Of a stretch of DNA of 64,000 nt, positions 34,230 through 47,728 are shown piece after piece. The translations under genes were made by a program, and so were the position numbers. The notes under the pieces were generated by a model that saw only the letters and a list, made by a program, of their open reading frames with translations, was not told the origin of the DNA and did not search any database. Where the stretch lies: contig NC_061514.1 of NCBI RefSeq assembly GCF_022539505.1, forward strand, positions 334,783,090 to 334,847,089. Direction: 5' to 3'. This DNA is from Lolium rigidum (Eukaryota > Streptophyta > Magnoliopsida > Poales > Poaceae). The first letter of the stretch is position 1; each line of letters begins with the position of its first letter.

Positions 34230-36271
34230 GTGGAGATCATCACCGTATAGTCCTTGTTCTTCGCCGCCCTTCAATTCGCTCTCTAGCCCTCTCTACATCT
34301 CACTGGAACCCCGCCATGGCCGGCCAGTTCTCCGGCTAGCCGTCGATGGAGACCACCCCGGCGTCTACCAAGTGGCTCGTTGGAAGCGCCTGGCCGCGTA
34401 GAGCATCCTGGAGGAGTCTAGCATCGAGGGAAGCCAAGTTGAGGAAGAATTTCGCCGTTCCCTTTCTCTCGGGTTCGCCGGGAAAGCATCAATCGCCGTC
34501 GCCTCCGGCGGTCATCGTCGTCGCCGACCACACCAGCAAGTTCACGGTGAGCTTGCGCATCGATAGAATCTACTTTCGCTTCCTAGAACCCTCTGTAGCC
34601 TAGATTTGCATCTTCGCCGGAGAGCACCGCCGCGGGACATGGTCGCCGGCGTAGCTCCGGTGATTCCCTTACGAAACCAACACCACCATCAGTCTCAGTA
34701 TGTCGAGGAGAGTCAGAAAACCCTAGTCGCGCGTCCCGGGAGGCCCCGTAGCGTAGCGCCGCCGTGAATTGGTCGCCGGCGTTTAGCCGCCGGCAACGCC
34801 AACGTGTCGGGTGGGGCCACCGGTCGTGGTTGATCGGTCGTTGCCATCGTGGCAGCTGACCCGATCAACGACCCCACATGTCGGTCTCGCGGGTAGAAGT
34901 GAATCGGTATGTTTAGCCTTTTTGCTTTATTTCAAATTCCGAGAAAATCACCGAAACTTTGCAAAATCATAAAAATTTCATTTCAACTCAGAAAAATATA
35001 AATAATATATCAAAATGCTCACAAAAATAAACTCTATCCAAATAAAATATAAAACAAAAATGTGTGTCAAAATAAAAATCCATTTATTTTTAACTTCATT
35101 AATTATGCCTTTTCATTTATTTAAAATACAATTTGAATTCAATAATTAGTGAAGTTCCAAAATTAAATCTTAACTATTCAGTAACTAAGTAAAATGTTAA
35201 GATTAATTTTATTTATCATAATTGCATCCACTTAAATATTAGTGATAATTCATAAACCTAATTTGCAAATCACTATTTCTTATTTTCTTAAATAATAATC
35301 AAACAAGAAAATGCTATGAACTAATATCATTTTGGTAATTCAAAACTTGTTTACTTGAACATCTTTAGTTAACAAGTTACATATTTCAAAACCTAATAAC
35401 AATTGTTAAACCCTAGTTTTTAATTAAACCTAAATAGGAGTTACCCTAATTATTAATTCTTGTGAAAATTAATAAAATGCTAAGACCATTATTAATTTAT
35501 TTCAAAATAATTAGTGACCACATCTCTATTGTCAATTATCATTTTAAGAATTGTACCATAATTTAGAAACCCTAGTTCTAATATAAGTAAGACCTTGAAC
35601 CCATTATTTTATGTGTTCATCATTAATTGTTTCAATTCTAAAACCCTAGGGGTTTAGCCCATGTGATCATATAAGCTTCACCTATACCTATAAAACCCTA
35701 CTAAGAAACAAATGAATGCATGCTTATGATCTACTATCATAAAACCAAGTCACATGAAATTATCATTTCATGTTCCTATTCTTAATTAACATCTATATGA
35801 TCCAATTAGTATCACCTAGGTATAAACCCTAGCTTGTTAATATATTAGCACCACTGATTATCATACTTAGTATCACACCATTAGGATCAACTTCAATCAT
35901 CAAACCTAGTTGAACCATAATGATGAACCCTAATACCAATCTTGTGTAGTAATTCTCATCATATGCTCCTATCCAACTAAACCTTACTTAGGAATGATAA
36001 TTCACTTAATTTAGAAACCATTAGAGATTACTTAGTAAAGCAATTGTGAAGTCATAGTAAACCCTAACTCATAGCAACACCTTGACCATCATTCTTTGAT
36101 ATGATAACCATAATCAACCATAGTAATAAACCTGCTAATACTTGTTACATATAGACCAATTCTATTTAAGAACCCAACTAGTTCCTATTAGAGAACTAAA
36201 TGCATCCAATAGTAAACCCTAGAAAGCCATAGCTCCTATGTATAGTAGTTCATATTCTTATTTAACCTGTT

Positions 36272-36294
36272 CTTCAAAAGTTATTCTTTTGAAG
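36272..36294. other. Hairpin CTTCAAAAG/CTTTTGAAG, copy 1 in the LARD-2 5' LTR
   Basis: Perfect 9-base arms with loop TTATT; an identical second copy is at 36367-36389. The pair is also kept in LARD-1. Confidence 0.65.
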
Positions 36295-38142
36295 TACAAA
36301 TATTAATCAAACCATAGAAGCCCTAATTCCTATTTAAAGTACTTACTATTTCTAAATCAACATGTTCTTCAAAAGTTATTCTTTTGAAGTATAAGATAAA
36401 TAATCATCAACCATGTCTTGTAGAACTTAAAATTGACCACTGTTCTTTACATATTGTTCCACCACTATTCTTTATGTGTGTGCTTGTTATGATGTCTTAT
36501 ATCACTTGATTATGATGCTAATATAACCAAACCCTAATAAGAACCTTGTTTGAGAACCATTCTAAAAGTGCAACCAACCCTAAAGAAATCTTTATAACTC
36601 ATATATCCTAAATCATCGAGGTTAGGTTACGCTCGGGACAATTGCATCTCATACTATGCATTATAGCATTATTGCCAGTTCTTTAAACATTGTCCTTACC
36701 GGACGATGATGGTATTTCAGCATTTGGACTTCTCACGTATCGAAGCTTTTGCCTGCATAATCTTGCAGTCAAGAAAGGCAAGTTCATCGCTTGCTCATGT
36801 CATTTGATTATTTGTATCAAACTATATGCAAATTACTATACTTATCACTCATGCATTGAAAAGCAAAGTATTATTTTACAATTATGAATATGACTATGTG
36901 GTGGGCAATGGAACCATGGTATGTGTTGATATGGTGGAGGTTCCATTGCAATGGGTTATATCACCCTAGGATTAAATTACCAATGCCGTCCAGTGATTCT
37001 AGCGCCGTACAAACCGCGTTGACCATGAGATCTATAATGGCTCCGGGGAAGCCAGCCGTATCTTTTCCCTTCTGCACGCCAACGGATCGGAGAGCCGGTG
37101 GGGTGCTGGAGGCACTGCCGCAATAGGTTGGGATATCCTTTTAAATCCCCATCCATTAGTGATGATAAGCTCTACGATCTATGAGGGATTGTCCGGAGTA
37201 CACCATGAGTAAAGCCATATTATCGGGGGAAGTCTACTGGAGGTGTACGGTTGGACAAAAGGGTGGGTTTGCAGTCGCGGAGAAGGCGGTGTGGGCTTGG
37301 ATCTTTATACCTGGCCTCACACCAAAGGAAGTGTGAACGGGGGCAAGTCCTCGCGGATGGCAAAAAGGGTGGGATCTCTTGTGGGAAAAGTAACGCACCT
37401 CTGCAGAGTGTATCAAATTGTGGCTGTCACTCCCTGTTCCGGGAAGGGAACTGCGAACGCGGCAGGAAAGGAACTCCACGAAGTTCTAGTCAACCTGTGA
37501 AGACTGACGAGCATAGTTTTCAGAATAAAATAAACCTTTTGAAGAAATGCTTACGAAAACTTGCATTGACCTATGACTTTCTGGTCTATGGCTGTAGCTA
37601 GTGCATGATACACCTATTTCCTAATATGAACTTGCTGAGTACGCTCGTACTCATTCTATCCCATTTGAACCCCCTTCTTAGATCAAGGCACCGAAGGAGA
37701 AACTACCGTGGAACTCGAAGACAAAGGAGTCAACTGCAACAAGATGAAGAATCCAATCAAAGAAGTCAATGGAGTCAACTTCCGCATCAGCTATTATGGA
37801 AACCTAGACTAGTAATAGAAGGGAACCTTTCCCTAATCCTAGCACCTAAGTAGCTAGAATTCTATAGCAAGCCAAGTAGCTCTTAAACTTGAGTTAGCAA
37901 TAAGATAGACTACGAGTCGTTCTTCTGGAGCTTTATTTGAAGTTTTACCTCACTCGTAAAGTAGGAGGTTGTGTTGATCTTATGTAAACAGCTCGTGTGT
38001 ACTTCTATAGACATACCTTGGACTCGCATATGTTTCGTTGTACCACTCGAGAGATGTAATATGAGTGGAACGGTGTTTCACTTGTGTTATGTCAACGACT
38101 TGTGTACTACACCATGCGGTGGTACGCTGGGTCATCACAAGT

Positions 38143-38154
38143 CGGTATCAGAGC
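38143..38154 (+). other. LARD-2 primer binding site
   Basis: CGGTATCAGAGC, three bases after the LTR. It differs in its first base from the initiator-Met motif TGGTATCAGAGC of LARD-1. Confidence 0.85.
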
Positions 38155-41071
38155 AAATGCTTTGACCCTAGGATTAAAACCCTTTAAAGGAGACCTATAG
38201 GTTTGGTAGTGTCTATAGGAAGTGTATTAGTTAAGTCAACTATGTTAAACCAATTATTCTTTTGACTTGAGATGGGTATTCACTTGAGAATAATCCTGAC
38301 ACACTTGAGTCAATCTTTCTTATCTATATTTCTTAAATGAAGTTAATTGGTTATCTTGCTTCATTCCAAATAATAAGAACACCCTTGAAGCTTAAGATAA
38401 AGGGTGGTAGAAGACCACAGTTGGTATACAACACATGGTAGTCCAAAGAGAGGATACAACCATAAGGAAGATATCCTATTGGAAGATGTATACCAAGTCA
38501 TGTATGGTTAAGTAAGAGTCATTTAAAATGTCAAATGACTGATGTTAAGTAATGTAGATAAGTAATATGAGGTAGTATATACCTATGATAAGTCAATCAT
38601 AGGAGGTAAGGAAGAGTGATAGGAGTCCTATAAGTCTACTTTTCATGATAGAGTTGGTAATCATCTATGATTCACTTGAGAGTCATGATGTGATGGAGTA
38701 GACCATCATAAGTACGATAACAAAAGGATGATGAGGAGTAGGATTTAAGGAATAGTTTGAAAGCTTAGGCCTTAAAATCCTAATAATTGTACCAAGTATG
38801 TTAGAACCATAGTCCTTAATTTAAAGAAGGCTTATTTAGAGCATATCACATAGAGAAATCCTAGAGTTATTGGTGGTATATTCTAAACAATCATGTGTTT
38901 AGAGTAGACATGTTAGAATTAATTGTATTATAGGAAGTAGTCCTCAATAGCACATATATATGGTATACTATTTTGTTAGTACTTCCAAAGAAAAGTAGGT
39001 TAACTTCAACTATCCCAGGCCATTGTGTTTCAAGTTTGTCTCATTGCAAATGTGCAATTAAGATAAATGTTGAGACAAATAGTAGAAATTCACGTATTGT
39101 GCTAAGTATCACAACCTAAACCTATCTTATGTGGTGTTATATACTACACATCTGATCCTGATGTTTAGGGATGTCTTACCCAACTTTTATATTCAGGCAT
39201 ATAATGATGTGTATTATAAGCACAAAGCTGGATTTTCTTGGATTTTATTGGATTTTCATTGATTGACTAGATCCATACATGAAGTTTGACTTTGATATGC
39301 AAATGCATGTTGCAATATCAAGCTCTTACTTGATGTTATAGGTCTAGAGGGTAAAGGTATTCGCGTAAGGAAGTGACGAATTTTGAAGATAAGATAAAGG
39401 TTCACTTGAAGAAGGAAGTAAAATTGTGGGAAGCAACCACAATACTCTGAAGGAAGAACAAATACAAACTCACTTTTATCCTCAATTAAGGGGTACTTCA
39501 ACATGGAAGTACCATGGAAGGGAGAAAAATAGTGAATATGGAGTAGTAGAAGTGGAGCCGTATGCATTATGGAAGAAGGGAATGCAAGTGAAGTCACTTA
39601 CAATACTATTTTCATAGTGTTAACAAGTGGTTTCTTGCAAAACAAACCCTGGAAGAAGGAAAATAGACAAGTGAAGTCGTAGCTGGTATGATAAGACCGC
39701 AGCTGATATAGGATAACTATGAAGAGAAAGAATGTAAAGTGAGGTATATCTTAACTAAAGCTATGTAAGTAGCCACAGCTGGTAGGTAGATATTGACAAC
39801 CACAACATAGCCACAGCCGGTATCCAATAAGCTACATATGGTACTAGGTAGTCTGCAGCTGGTACCAGATAGCCACAGCCTAAACATTTCTTTACCTAAA
39901 AGAAAGGGGGATTCCGCAGCTAGTATTTCACAGCTGGTATCTCGTAGCTGGTAATTTTTTTTAATTGGAGGATTCATAATGGATACCCACAACTGAGTGG
40001 ATACACCACAAAGAATTCTTCGTGAGACTCTAGAAAAGTACAAACTACAAGTTAGACCAAGACTAAACTTCTAACCTTGGAGTTTAATGATTAGAAGAAA
40101 GGAAGTTTGAAGATCATTAGTAAACTCCAAGGGGGAGAGGAAGGTTGAAGGAGAAGTATTAAAATATGATTTGGAGTATGATAGACGAAGAAAAAGGTCT
40201 GAACTGAGAGGAAGTCCGATCTTATTTTTATAAGGTTGTTGGGAAGTACCCATATAAAAGTACTCTCAGGAGATTGTCAGACCAGAAGCTGAGGTTTATA
40301 TATCGAAGAAGTAAGGGTTAGACCTTAACTTAAGTGGGTAATTGTAATTACTCAAAACCAAGAGAACTTAAGTAAGTATTAGAAAATGAAGTTGGATGAA
40401 GAAGATATCGGAGGACAATCAAAGCCCAAGAAAACAAAAGATCGAAGGGTTTGACTATACCAAAACTAATGATTATTAGAAAGATTCCTTTCATGGAACC
40501 TAAAGAACCCAAAAGGAAGATAACTAGCTTAAAACTAGAAGCCATGGTTGGATGGACTAAATGAGTCTAATCCATTCGTAGGACTAAACAACCAGGACCA
40601 TGCCTATCGTAATACCTTACCAAGTACCATTACTTTCGTTATGGTAGTAAGAGAAAACAATACCCAACCTTAAATAAATCTTTTAAAATTAAGGTTTGAG
40701 TATCGCAGCTGGTAAATCGTAGTGCCATATTACACCGCAATTGGATTACCGCAGTTTGGTAGAACCAAGCTTTGAGTACCCAAATAGGAAGATGTCACCA
40801 CAACCATTAGGAAAGTCCATTAACACAATAAGATGTCTTAATCCAAGAATTTTTGGATAGTAAGCCTATAAGCTTAGAGTGTTGGAAGAAATCATAGAAT
40901 TGAAGAAAGTATCAGTGCCAGATATCAGAAGAATCCGGAAGGATCTGGACAAGGGATATATTCAACTATATCTAGTGTGATCACCATGGAGTTGAAGGAT
41001 GGTGATCTGTTCAAGACATTTCAACATTCCGAAACATGAGAGCGTTCGAACTTCGGGACGAAGTTCAGTTT

Positions 41072-41084
41072 AAGGGGAGAGGTC
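41072..41084 (+). other. LARD-2 polypurine tract
   Basis: AAGGGGAGAGGTC lies immediately before the 3' LTR start TGTAATATCCC. Confidence 0.85.
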
Positions 41085-44000
41085 TGTAATATCCCGGGTT
41101 TAGAGGCAACAAAATGAGAGAACACCAAAGTGTGCATTGCATTCATGCATAGAAAATCCGGGGGATTTTCGCGCTTTCAAATAAAACTTACCACGATCAC
41201 CTGAAGTTTCACTTGACTTGCTCGGAATTGAAGTAGATCATCAAGTCAAGCGCTATAAACTTCACTCGTGATCTTTGCTAAACCCTTATTTTGGGTAGAC
41301 ATAATTTGATCCATAGGTTGGATCAAAAAGGAACTAGAACTATTACACAACACTTAAAAGTTAGCAACTACCTTTGTGTGTAATTTAATTCACTTATAAA
41401 TAAGGTAAACCACAGGGTCTAAAGTGCATAAAAGTCATACATTCTTATTTAAATCATAACTTATTAAATACATGGAATATCATAAAACTAAATCCATTTA
41501 CATTACAAATTATAGTTCAAACTATTTGAATAAAACTAATCATGAGTATTTTGAAACTCATATGATCATGCCTTGGTGAAATCAAACCCAACTATCCAAA
41601 ATTGAGGAAAAACCTTCAACCTTAACCTTTTGACCAATATTAATTATAATGTAAATACAATCAAAGATGGTATGATGACTCATCCACAATAATAAAACCA
41701 TCCACAAGATATTTAGTAGCAAATGCCACTTGGCTATCCAAAAATAAATCATATGAGAGGATAATGATCTTGCCACATAGGATGAAAATATCTACATGAC
41801 TTGCATCCCAAGCTTTGCCACCTCATGCTCAAAGGATTGCTATGGATGAGGGCATGACACCAAGCACCTTACTCATCAAACCAACACAAGAGTCACCACC
41901 TATGTGTCATGATACTAGAGCTTGCCCAAGCCTATAAATAGAGCCACATCCCTTCATCCATTTGCTCATCAAGTACCATGATACATGGGAACAAACACAT
42001 AGAGCCACTCCATGTGAATTAGCTAGGATCAAGATGAAGAAGCTAGGAGGTGGAGGCATACCACAAGATGCAGGTTTATCAGATTTCCTGAAGAACAAGC
42101 TACAGAAGAGACCAAGGTAGAATTCCTAGGCAAACCATCTATTTAGAGGATCATATCATCATCTCTTGAGTAGGATCTTAGAATACTCCAAGATATTGAG
42201 AAGTGAGAGAAGTTATAATACTAACCATAATCATCACAACTTGGTATTAATTATAAACCCTAAGAGTCTAGGATGAGTGTGATGAGAGGAATATTAAAGA
42301 GGGATTAGTGAGGAATGAATGGATCTTGTCTAATGCATGATTATACCTTGTAGATTTAGATTATAAGTTAAACCATATGATTAATAGATATCATCTACCA
42401 CATAAAATAATAAGTATATCACTAGTAGTTAACCCCAGACCAAGCCTCATGCCTTGTATGGAGGAGTAACCCTAGCCAATTTAGCATAACCTAGCTTATG
42501 CTCATATTCTAATCCTAGTCAATTAAACATAACCTAACTATTGCTCACACCCTAAACCTAGTGGTGTATCACATTGGTGATCACTACTAAAACCCTAGAC
42601 CACATTTAAATACCAACCCAAGTATCCCTTTGGATTATAATTATAACCCTGCTATGCTTCATGCCTATTTAATACTTCAATTAGTGAAGTATTCCCAAAA
42701 CCATAAACCTTGTCATATGGAACCAATCTACATAAAATGATATGCCATAACTTATGTATCATGGATCACCAGTATAATCCAAGTTAGAAGTTGCTAAGAA
42801 AGATTAGTAATTATAGAGTTATTCAATCATCTTCTTAAACCCTAAGAACCCACATGAAATCATAAACTCATTTTATTCACAACACCATTTAATTGAAACT
42901 TCAACCATAATTAAAATAGATATGAATAATCAATATTGTTAAGCACACTAGTTTAACCTAATAATATTTTTACCATTCACATGTTCTAAATTTCAAACCA
43001 TTTAAATGGATTTGGTTCCTAAATTAAAAAGGGAATTGAAATAAATAACTAAACCATTTATACTTTACTCAAGCCTCACAAGATATCAATTAAATCCTAA
43101 CTAAATATTTGTTTAAACAACAAGACTATGCAGTAGGCATTATCATCAAGTTATATTGACAATCAAATATTTTAGAACCTGCAAAATAGAACAAATTCAA
43201 ATTTGAATTCAACTAGCAATTCAAATCAGAAAATAAAACAGAAAATAAAACAGAAAATAAATAGAAAAGAGAAGAGAGAGAGGACTTACCTTACCTGGAC
43301 CGCAGCAGCCCGAAGCCAACCCAGCAGCAGCCCATGCCAAGGCCCATGAGCAGTCCAGCCCATGTCCAAATACCGTTTCGCTTGCTTTAAGAATCGTGCG
43401 TGGAGAAATGACTTCGCCGTCGTCGTCTCCGAGCTCGACAGCGCGGCGGAGCCAGTAGGCCACGACCTCCTCGTCGATAAGCACGCCCCGGACGTCGCCA
43501 GACCTCTCAGAACCGCGCCCAACTCGAATCGCGTCCGAGCTTATCCGCGGACGAGAACATCCTTGCCAGCTAGAAGCTTCCAGAGACCGCCACCTCTCCG
43601 ACCATGGCCGTCACCGTGTCGAGGCCACAGGGCTTCCCTCGGCCTATAAATAGGTGGAGATCATCACCGTATAGTCCTTGTTCTTCGCCGCCCTTCAATT
43701 CGCTCTCTAGCCCTCTCTACATCTCACTGGAACCCCGCCATGGCCGGCCAGTTCTCCGGCTAGCCGTCGATGGAGACCACCCCGGCGTCTACCAAGTGGC
43801 TCGTTGGAAGCGCCTGGCCGCGTAGAGCATCCTGGAGGAGTCTAGCATCGAGGGAAGCCAAGTTGAGGAAGAATTTCGCCGTTCCCTTTCTCTCGGGTTC
43901 GCCGGGAAAGCATCAATCGCCGTCGCCTCCGGCGGTCATCGTCGTCGCCGACCACACCAGCAAGTTCACGGTGAGCTTGCGCATCGATAGAATCTACTTT

Positions 44001-47000
44001 CGCTTCCTGGAACCCTCTGTAGCCTAGATTTGCATCTTCGCCGGAGAGCACCGCCGCGGGACATGGTCGCCGGCGTAGCTCCGGTGATTCCCTTACGAAA
44101 CCAACACCACCATCAGTCTCAGTATGTCGAGGAGAGTCAGAAAACCCTAGTCGCGCGTCCTGGGAGGCCCTGTAGCGTAGCGCCGCCGTGAATTGGTCGC
44201 CGGCGTTTAGCCGCCGGCAACGCCAACGTGTCGTGTGGGGCCACTGGTCGTGGTTGACTGGTCGTTGCCATCGTGGCAGCTGACCCAGTCAACGACCCCA
44301 CATGTCGGCTCTTGCGGGTAGAAGTGAATCGGTATGTTTAGCCTTTTTGCTTTATTTCAAATTCCAGAAAATCACTGAAACTTTGCAAAATCATAAAAAT
44401 TTCATTTCAACTCAGAAAAATATAAATAATATATCAAAATGCTCACAAAAATAAACTCTATCCAAATAAAATATAAAACAAAAATGTGTGTCAAAATAAA
44501 AATCCATTTATTTTTAACTTCATTAATTATGCCTTTTCATTTATTTAAAATACAATTTGAATTCAATAATTAGTGAAGTTCCAAAATTAAATCTTAACTA
44601 TTCAGTAACTAAGTAAAATGTTAAGATTAATTTTATTTATCATAATTGCATCCACTTAAATATTAGTGATAATTCATAAACCCTAATTTGCAAATCACTA
44701 TTTCTTATTTTCTTAAATAATAATCAAACAAGAAAATGCTATGAACTAATATCATTTTGGTAATTCAAAACTTGTTTACTTGAACATCTTTAGTTAACAA
44801 GTTACATATTTCAAAACCTAATAACAATTGTTAAACCCTAGTTTTTAATTAAACCTAAATAGGAGTTACCCTAATTATTAATTCTTGTGAAAATTAATAA
44901 AATGCTAAGACCATTATTAATTTATTTCAAAATAATTAGTGACCACATCTCTATTGTCAATTATCATTTTAAGAATTGTACCATAATTTAGAAACCCTAG
45001 TTCTAATATAAGTAAGACCTTGAACCCATTATTTTATGTGTTCATCATTAATTGTTTCAATTCTAAAACCCTAGGGGTTTAGCCCATGTGATCATATAAG
45101 CTTCACCTATACCTATAAAACCCTACTAAGAAACAAATGAATGCATGCTTATGATCTACTATCATAAAACCAAGTCACATGAAATTATCATTTCATGTTC
45201 CTATTCTTAATTAACATCTATATGATCCAATTAGTATCACCTAGGTATAAACCCTAGCTTGTTAATATATTAGCACCACTGATTATCATACTTAGTATCA
45301 CACCATTAGGATCAACTTCAATCATCAAACCTAGTTGAACCATAATGATGAACCCTAATACCAATCTTGTGTAGTAATTCTCATCATATGCTCCTATCCA
45401 ACTAAACCTTACTTAGGAATGATAATTCACTTAATTTAGAAACCATTAGAGATTACTTAGTAAAGCAATTGTGAAGTCATAGTAAACCCTAACTCATAGC
45501 AACACCTTGACCATCATTCTTTGATATGATAACCATAATCAACCATAGTAATAAACCTGCTAATACTTGTTACATATAGACCAATTCTATTTAAGAACCC
45601 AACTAGTTCCTATTAGAGAACTAAATGCATCCAATAGTAAACCCTAGAAAGCCATAGCTCCTATGTATAGTAGTTCATATTCTTATTTAACCTGTTCTTC
45701 AAAAGTTATTCTTTTGAAGTACAAATATTAATCAAACCATAGAAGCCCTAATTCCTATTTAAAGTACTTACTATTTCTAAATCAACATGTTCTTCAAAAG
45801 TTATTCTTTTGAAGTATAAGATAAATAATCATCAACCATGTCCTGTAGAACTTAAAATTGACCACTGTTCTTTACATATTGTTCCACCACTATTCTTTAT
45901 GTGTGTGCTTGTTATGATGTCTTATATCACTTGATTATGATGCTAATATAACCAAACCCTAATAAGAACCTTGTTTGAGAACCATTCTAAAAGTGCAACC
46001 AACCCTAAAGAAATCTTTATAACTCATATATCCTAAATCATCGAGGTTAGGTTACGCTCGGGACAATTGCATCTCATACTATGCATTATAGCATTATTGC
46101 CAGTTCTTTAAACATTGTCCTTACCGGACGATGATGGTATTTCAGCATTTGGACTTCTCACGTATCGAAGCTTTTGCTCGCATAATCTTGCAGTCAAGAA
46201 AGGCAAGTTCATCGCTTGCTCATGTCATTTGATTATTTGTATCAAACTATATGCAAATTACTATACTTATCACTCATGCATTGAAAAGCAAAGTATTATT
46301 TTACAATTATGAATATGACTATGTGGTGGGCAATGGAACCATGGTATGTGTTGATATGGTGGAGGTTCCATTGCAATGGGTTATATCACCCTAGGATTAA
46401 ATTACCAATGCCGTCCAGGTGATTCTAGCGCCGTACAAACCGCGTTGACCATGAGATCTATAATGGCTGCGGGGAAGCCAGCCGTATCTTTTCCCTTCGC
46501 ACGCCAACGGATCGGAGAGCCGGTGGGGTCTTGGAGGCTACTGCCGCAATAGGTTGGGATATCCTTTTAAATCCCCATCCATTAGTGATGATAAGCTCTA
46601 CGATCTATGAGGGATTGTCCGGAGTACACCATGAGTAAAGCCGTATTATCGGGGAAGTCTACTGGAGGTGTACGGTTGGACAAAAGGGTGGGTTTGCGAT
46701 CGCGGAGAAGGCGGTGTGGGCTTGGATCTTTATACCGGCCTCACACCAAAGGAAGTGTGAACGGGGGCAAGTCCCTGCGGATGGCAAAAAGGGTGGGATC
46801 TCTTGTGGGAAAAGTAACGCACCTCTGCAGAGTGTATCAAATTGTGGCTGTCACTCCCCGTTCCGGGAAGGGAAGCTGCGAACGCGGCAGGAAAGGAACT
46901 CCACGAAGTTCTAGTCAACCTGTGAAGACTGACGAGCATAGTTTTCAGAATAAAATAAACCTTTTGAAGAAATGCTTACGAAAACTTGCATTGACCTATG

Positions 47001-47568
47001 ACTTTCTGGTCTATGGCTGTAGCTAGTGCATGATACACCTATTTCCTAATATGAACTTGCTGAGTACGCTCGTACTCATTCTATCCCATTTGAACCCCCT
47101 TCTTAGATCAAGGCACCGAAGGAGAAACTACCGTGGAACTCGAAGACAAAGGAGTCAACTGCAACAAGATGAAGAATCCAATCAAAGAAGTCAATGGAGT
47201 CAACTTCTGCATCAGCTATTATGGAAACCTAGACTAGTAATAGAAGGGAACCTTTCCCTAATCCTAGCACCTAAGTAGCTAGAATTCTATAGCAAGCCAA
47301 GTAGCTCTTAAACTTGAGTTAGCAATAAGATAGACTACGAGTCGTTCTTCTGGGAGCTTTATTTGAAGTTTTACCTCACTCGTAAAGTAGGAGGTTGTGT
47401 TGATCTTATGTAAACAGACTCGTGTGTACTTCTATAGACATACCTTGGACTCGCATATGTTTCTGTTGTACCACTCTGAGAGATGTAATATGAGTGGAAC
47501 GGTGTTTCACTTGTGTTATGTCAACGACTTGTGTACTACACCATGCAGTGGTACGCTGGGTCATCACA
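41085..47568 (+). repeat. LARD-2 3' LTR (6484 bp)
   Basis: Second copy of 31662-38139, ending GGTCATCACA, followed by the CTATT duplication. All landmark motifs of the 5' LTR recur here. Confidence 0.93.
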
Positions 47569-47573
47569 CTATT
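47569..47573. repeat. LARD-2 target-site duplication, right copy (CTATT)
   Basis: Matches 31657-31661. Confidence 0.92.
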
Positions 47574-47632
47574 CCCGCCAGCCGTGGAGAAGATTGGGAA
47601 TCGGAGGGATCTAACGCATGGATTCCATCTGG
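47574..47632 (+). pseudogene. mudrA-type transposase exon 1, 3' piece
   Basis: Continues in frame from 31661 (PASRGEDWESEG...) and ends at a 5' splice site, GG|GTAAGC. The intron probably runs to AG at 47727-47728. The frame match across the TSD supports a true single exon before LARD-2 arrived. Confidence 0.6.
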
Positions 47633-47728
47633 GTAAGCATCGTCTGCCTATCCCATGTGAATTAACAGTAGGCAGTTTTTGAGCACCAATCGTTGTTGCT
47701 CAACTAAGCTGCGTTGCTTTTCGAATAG

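Larger units (their letters stand above)
31662..38139 (+). repeat. LARD-2 5' LTR (6478 bp)
   Basis: Starts TGTAATATCCCAGG and ends GGTCATCACA; nearly identical to 41085-47568. It contains at least 11 AAACCCTA telobox motifs in sense, a G+C-rich island (about 33870-34905) with TATAAATAG, a conserved 5' splice-like site (34547), paired hairpins (36272-36294, 36367-36389), the 11-bp-arm hairpin (36905-36949) and the palindrome (37637-37652). ORFs such as 34180-34401 start just before the TATA box and match no family I know. Confidence 0.93.
38140..41084 (+). other. LARD-2 interior, non-coding
   Basis: Begins with a leader conserved with LARD-1 (AGCAAATGCTTTGACCCTAGG-like). There is no gag or pol. 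From about 39670 to 40000, and again near 40710, the motif CAGCTGGTA and close variants recur about ten times, often preceded by CCA or CCG. ORFs over 60 codons are scattered on both strands and not shared with LARD-1. Confidence 0.8.
31662..47568 (+). mobile_element. LARD-2: large non-autonomous LTR retrotransposon, second subfamily
   Basis: 15.9 kb with LTRs of 6478 and 6484 bp around a 2945-bp interior. The primer site (38143-38154) and purine tract (41072-41084) give plus orientation, and the TSD is CTATT. It shares block order with LARD-1 but much of the sequence has diverged. No retroviral protein is encoded. It inserted into exon 1 of the MULE-1 transposase. The two LTRs differ mostly by small CAG/CTG-site changes, so the insertion is probably recent. 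Confidence 0.93.

Noticed and set aside
37243..37601. ORFs of 85-116 codons in the LARD-2 LTR, with counterparts at 46607-47026
   Set aside because: Frames differ between the two LTR copies through 1-2-base changes, and LARD-1 does not keep them. More likely RNA-level conservation.
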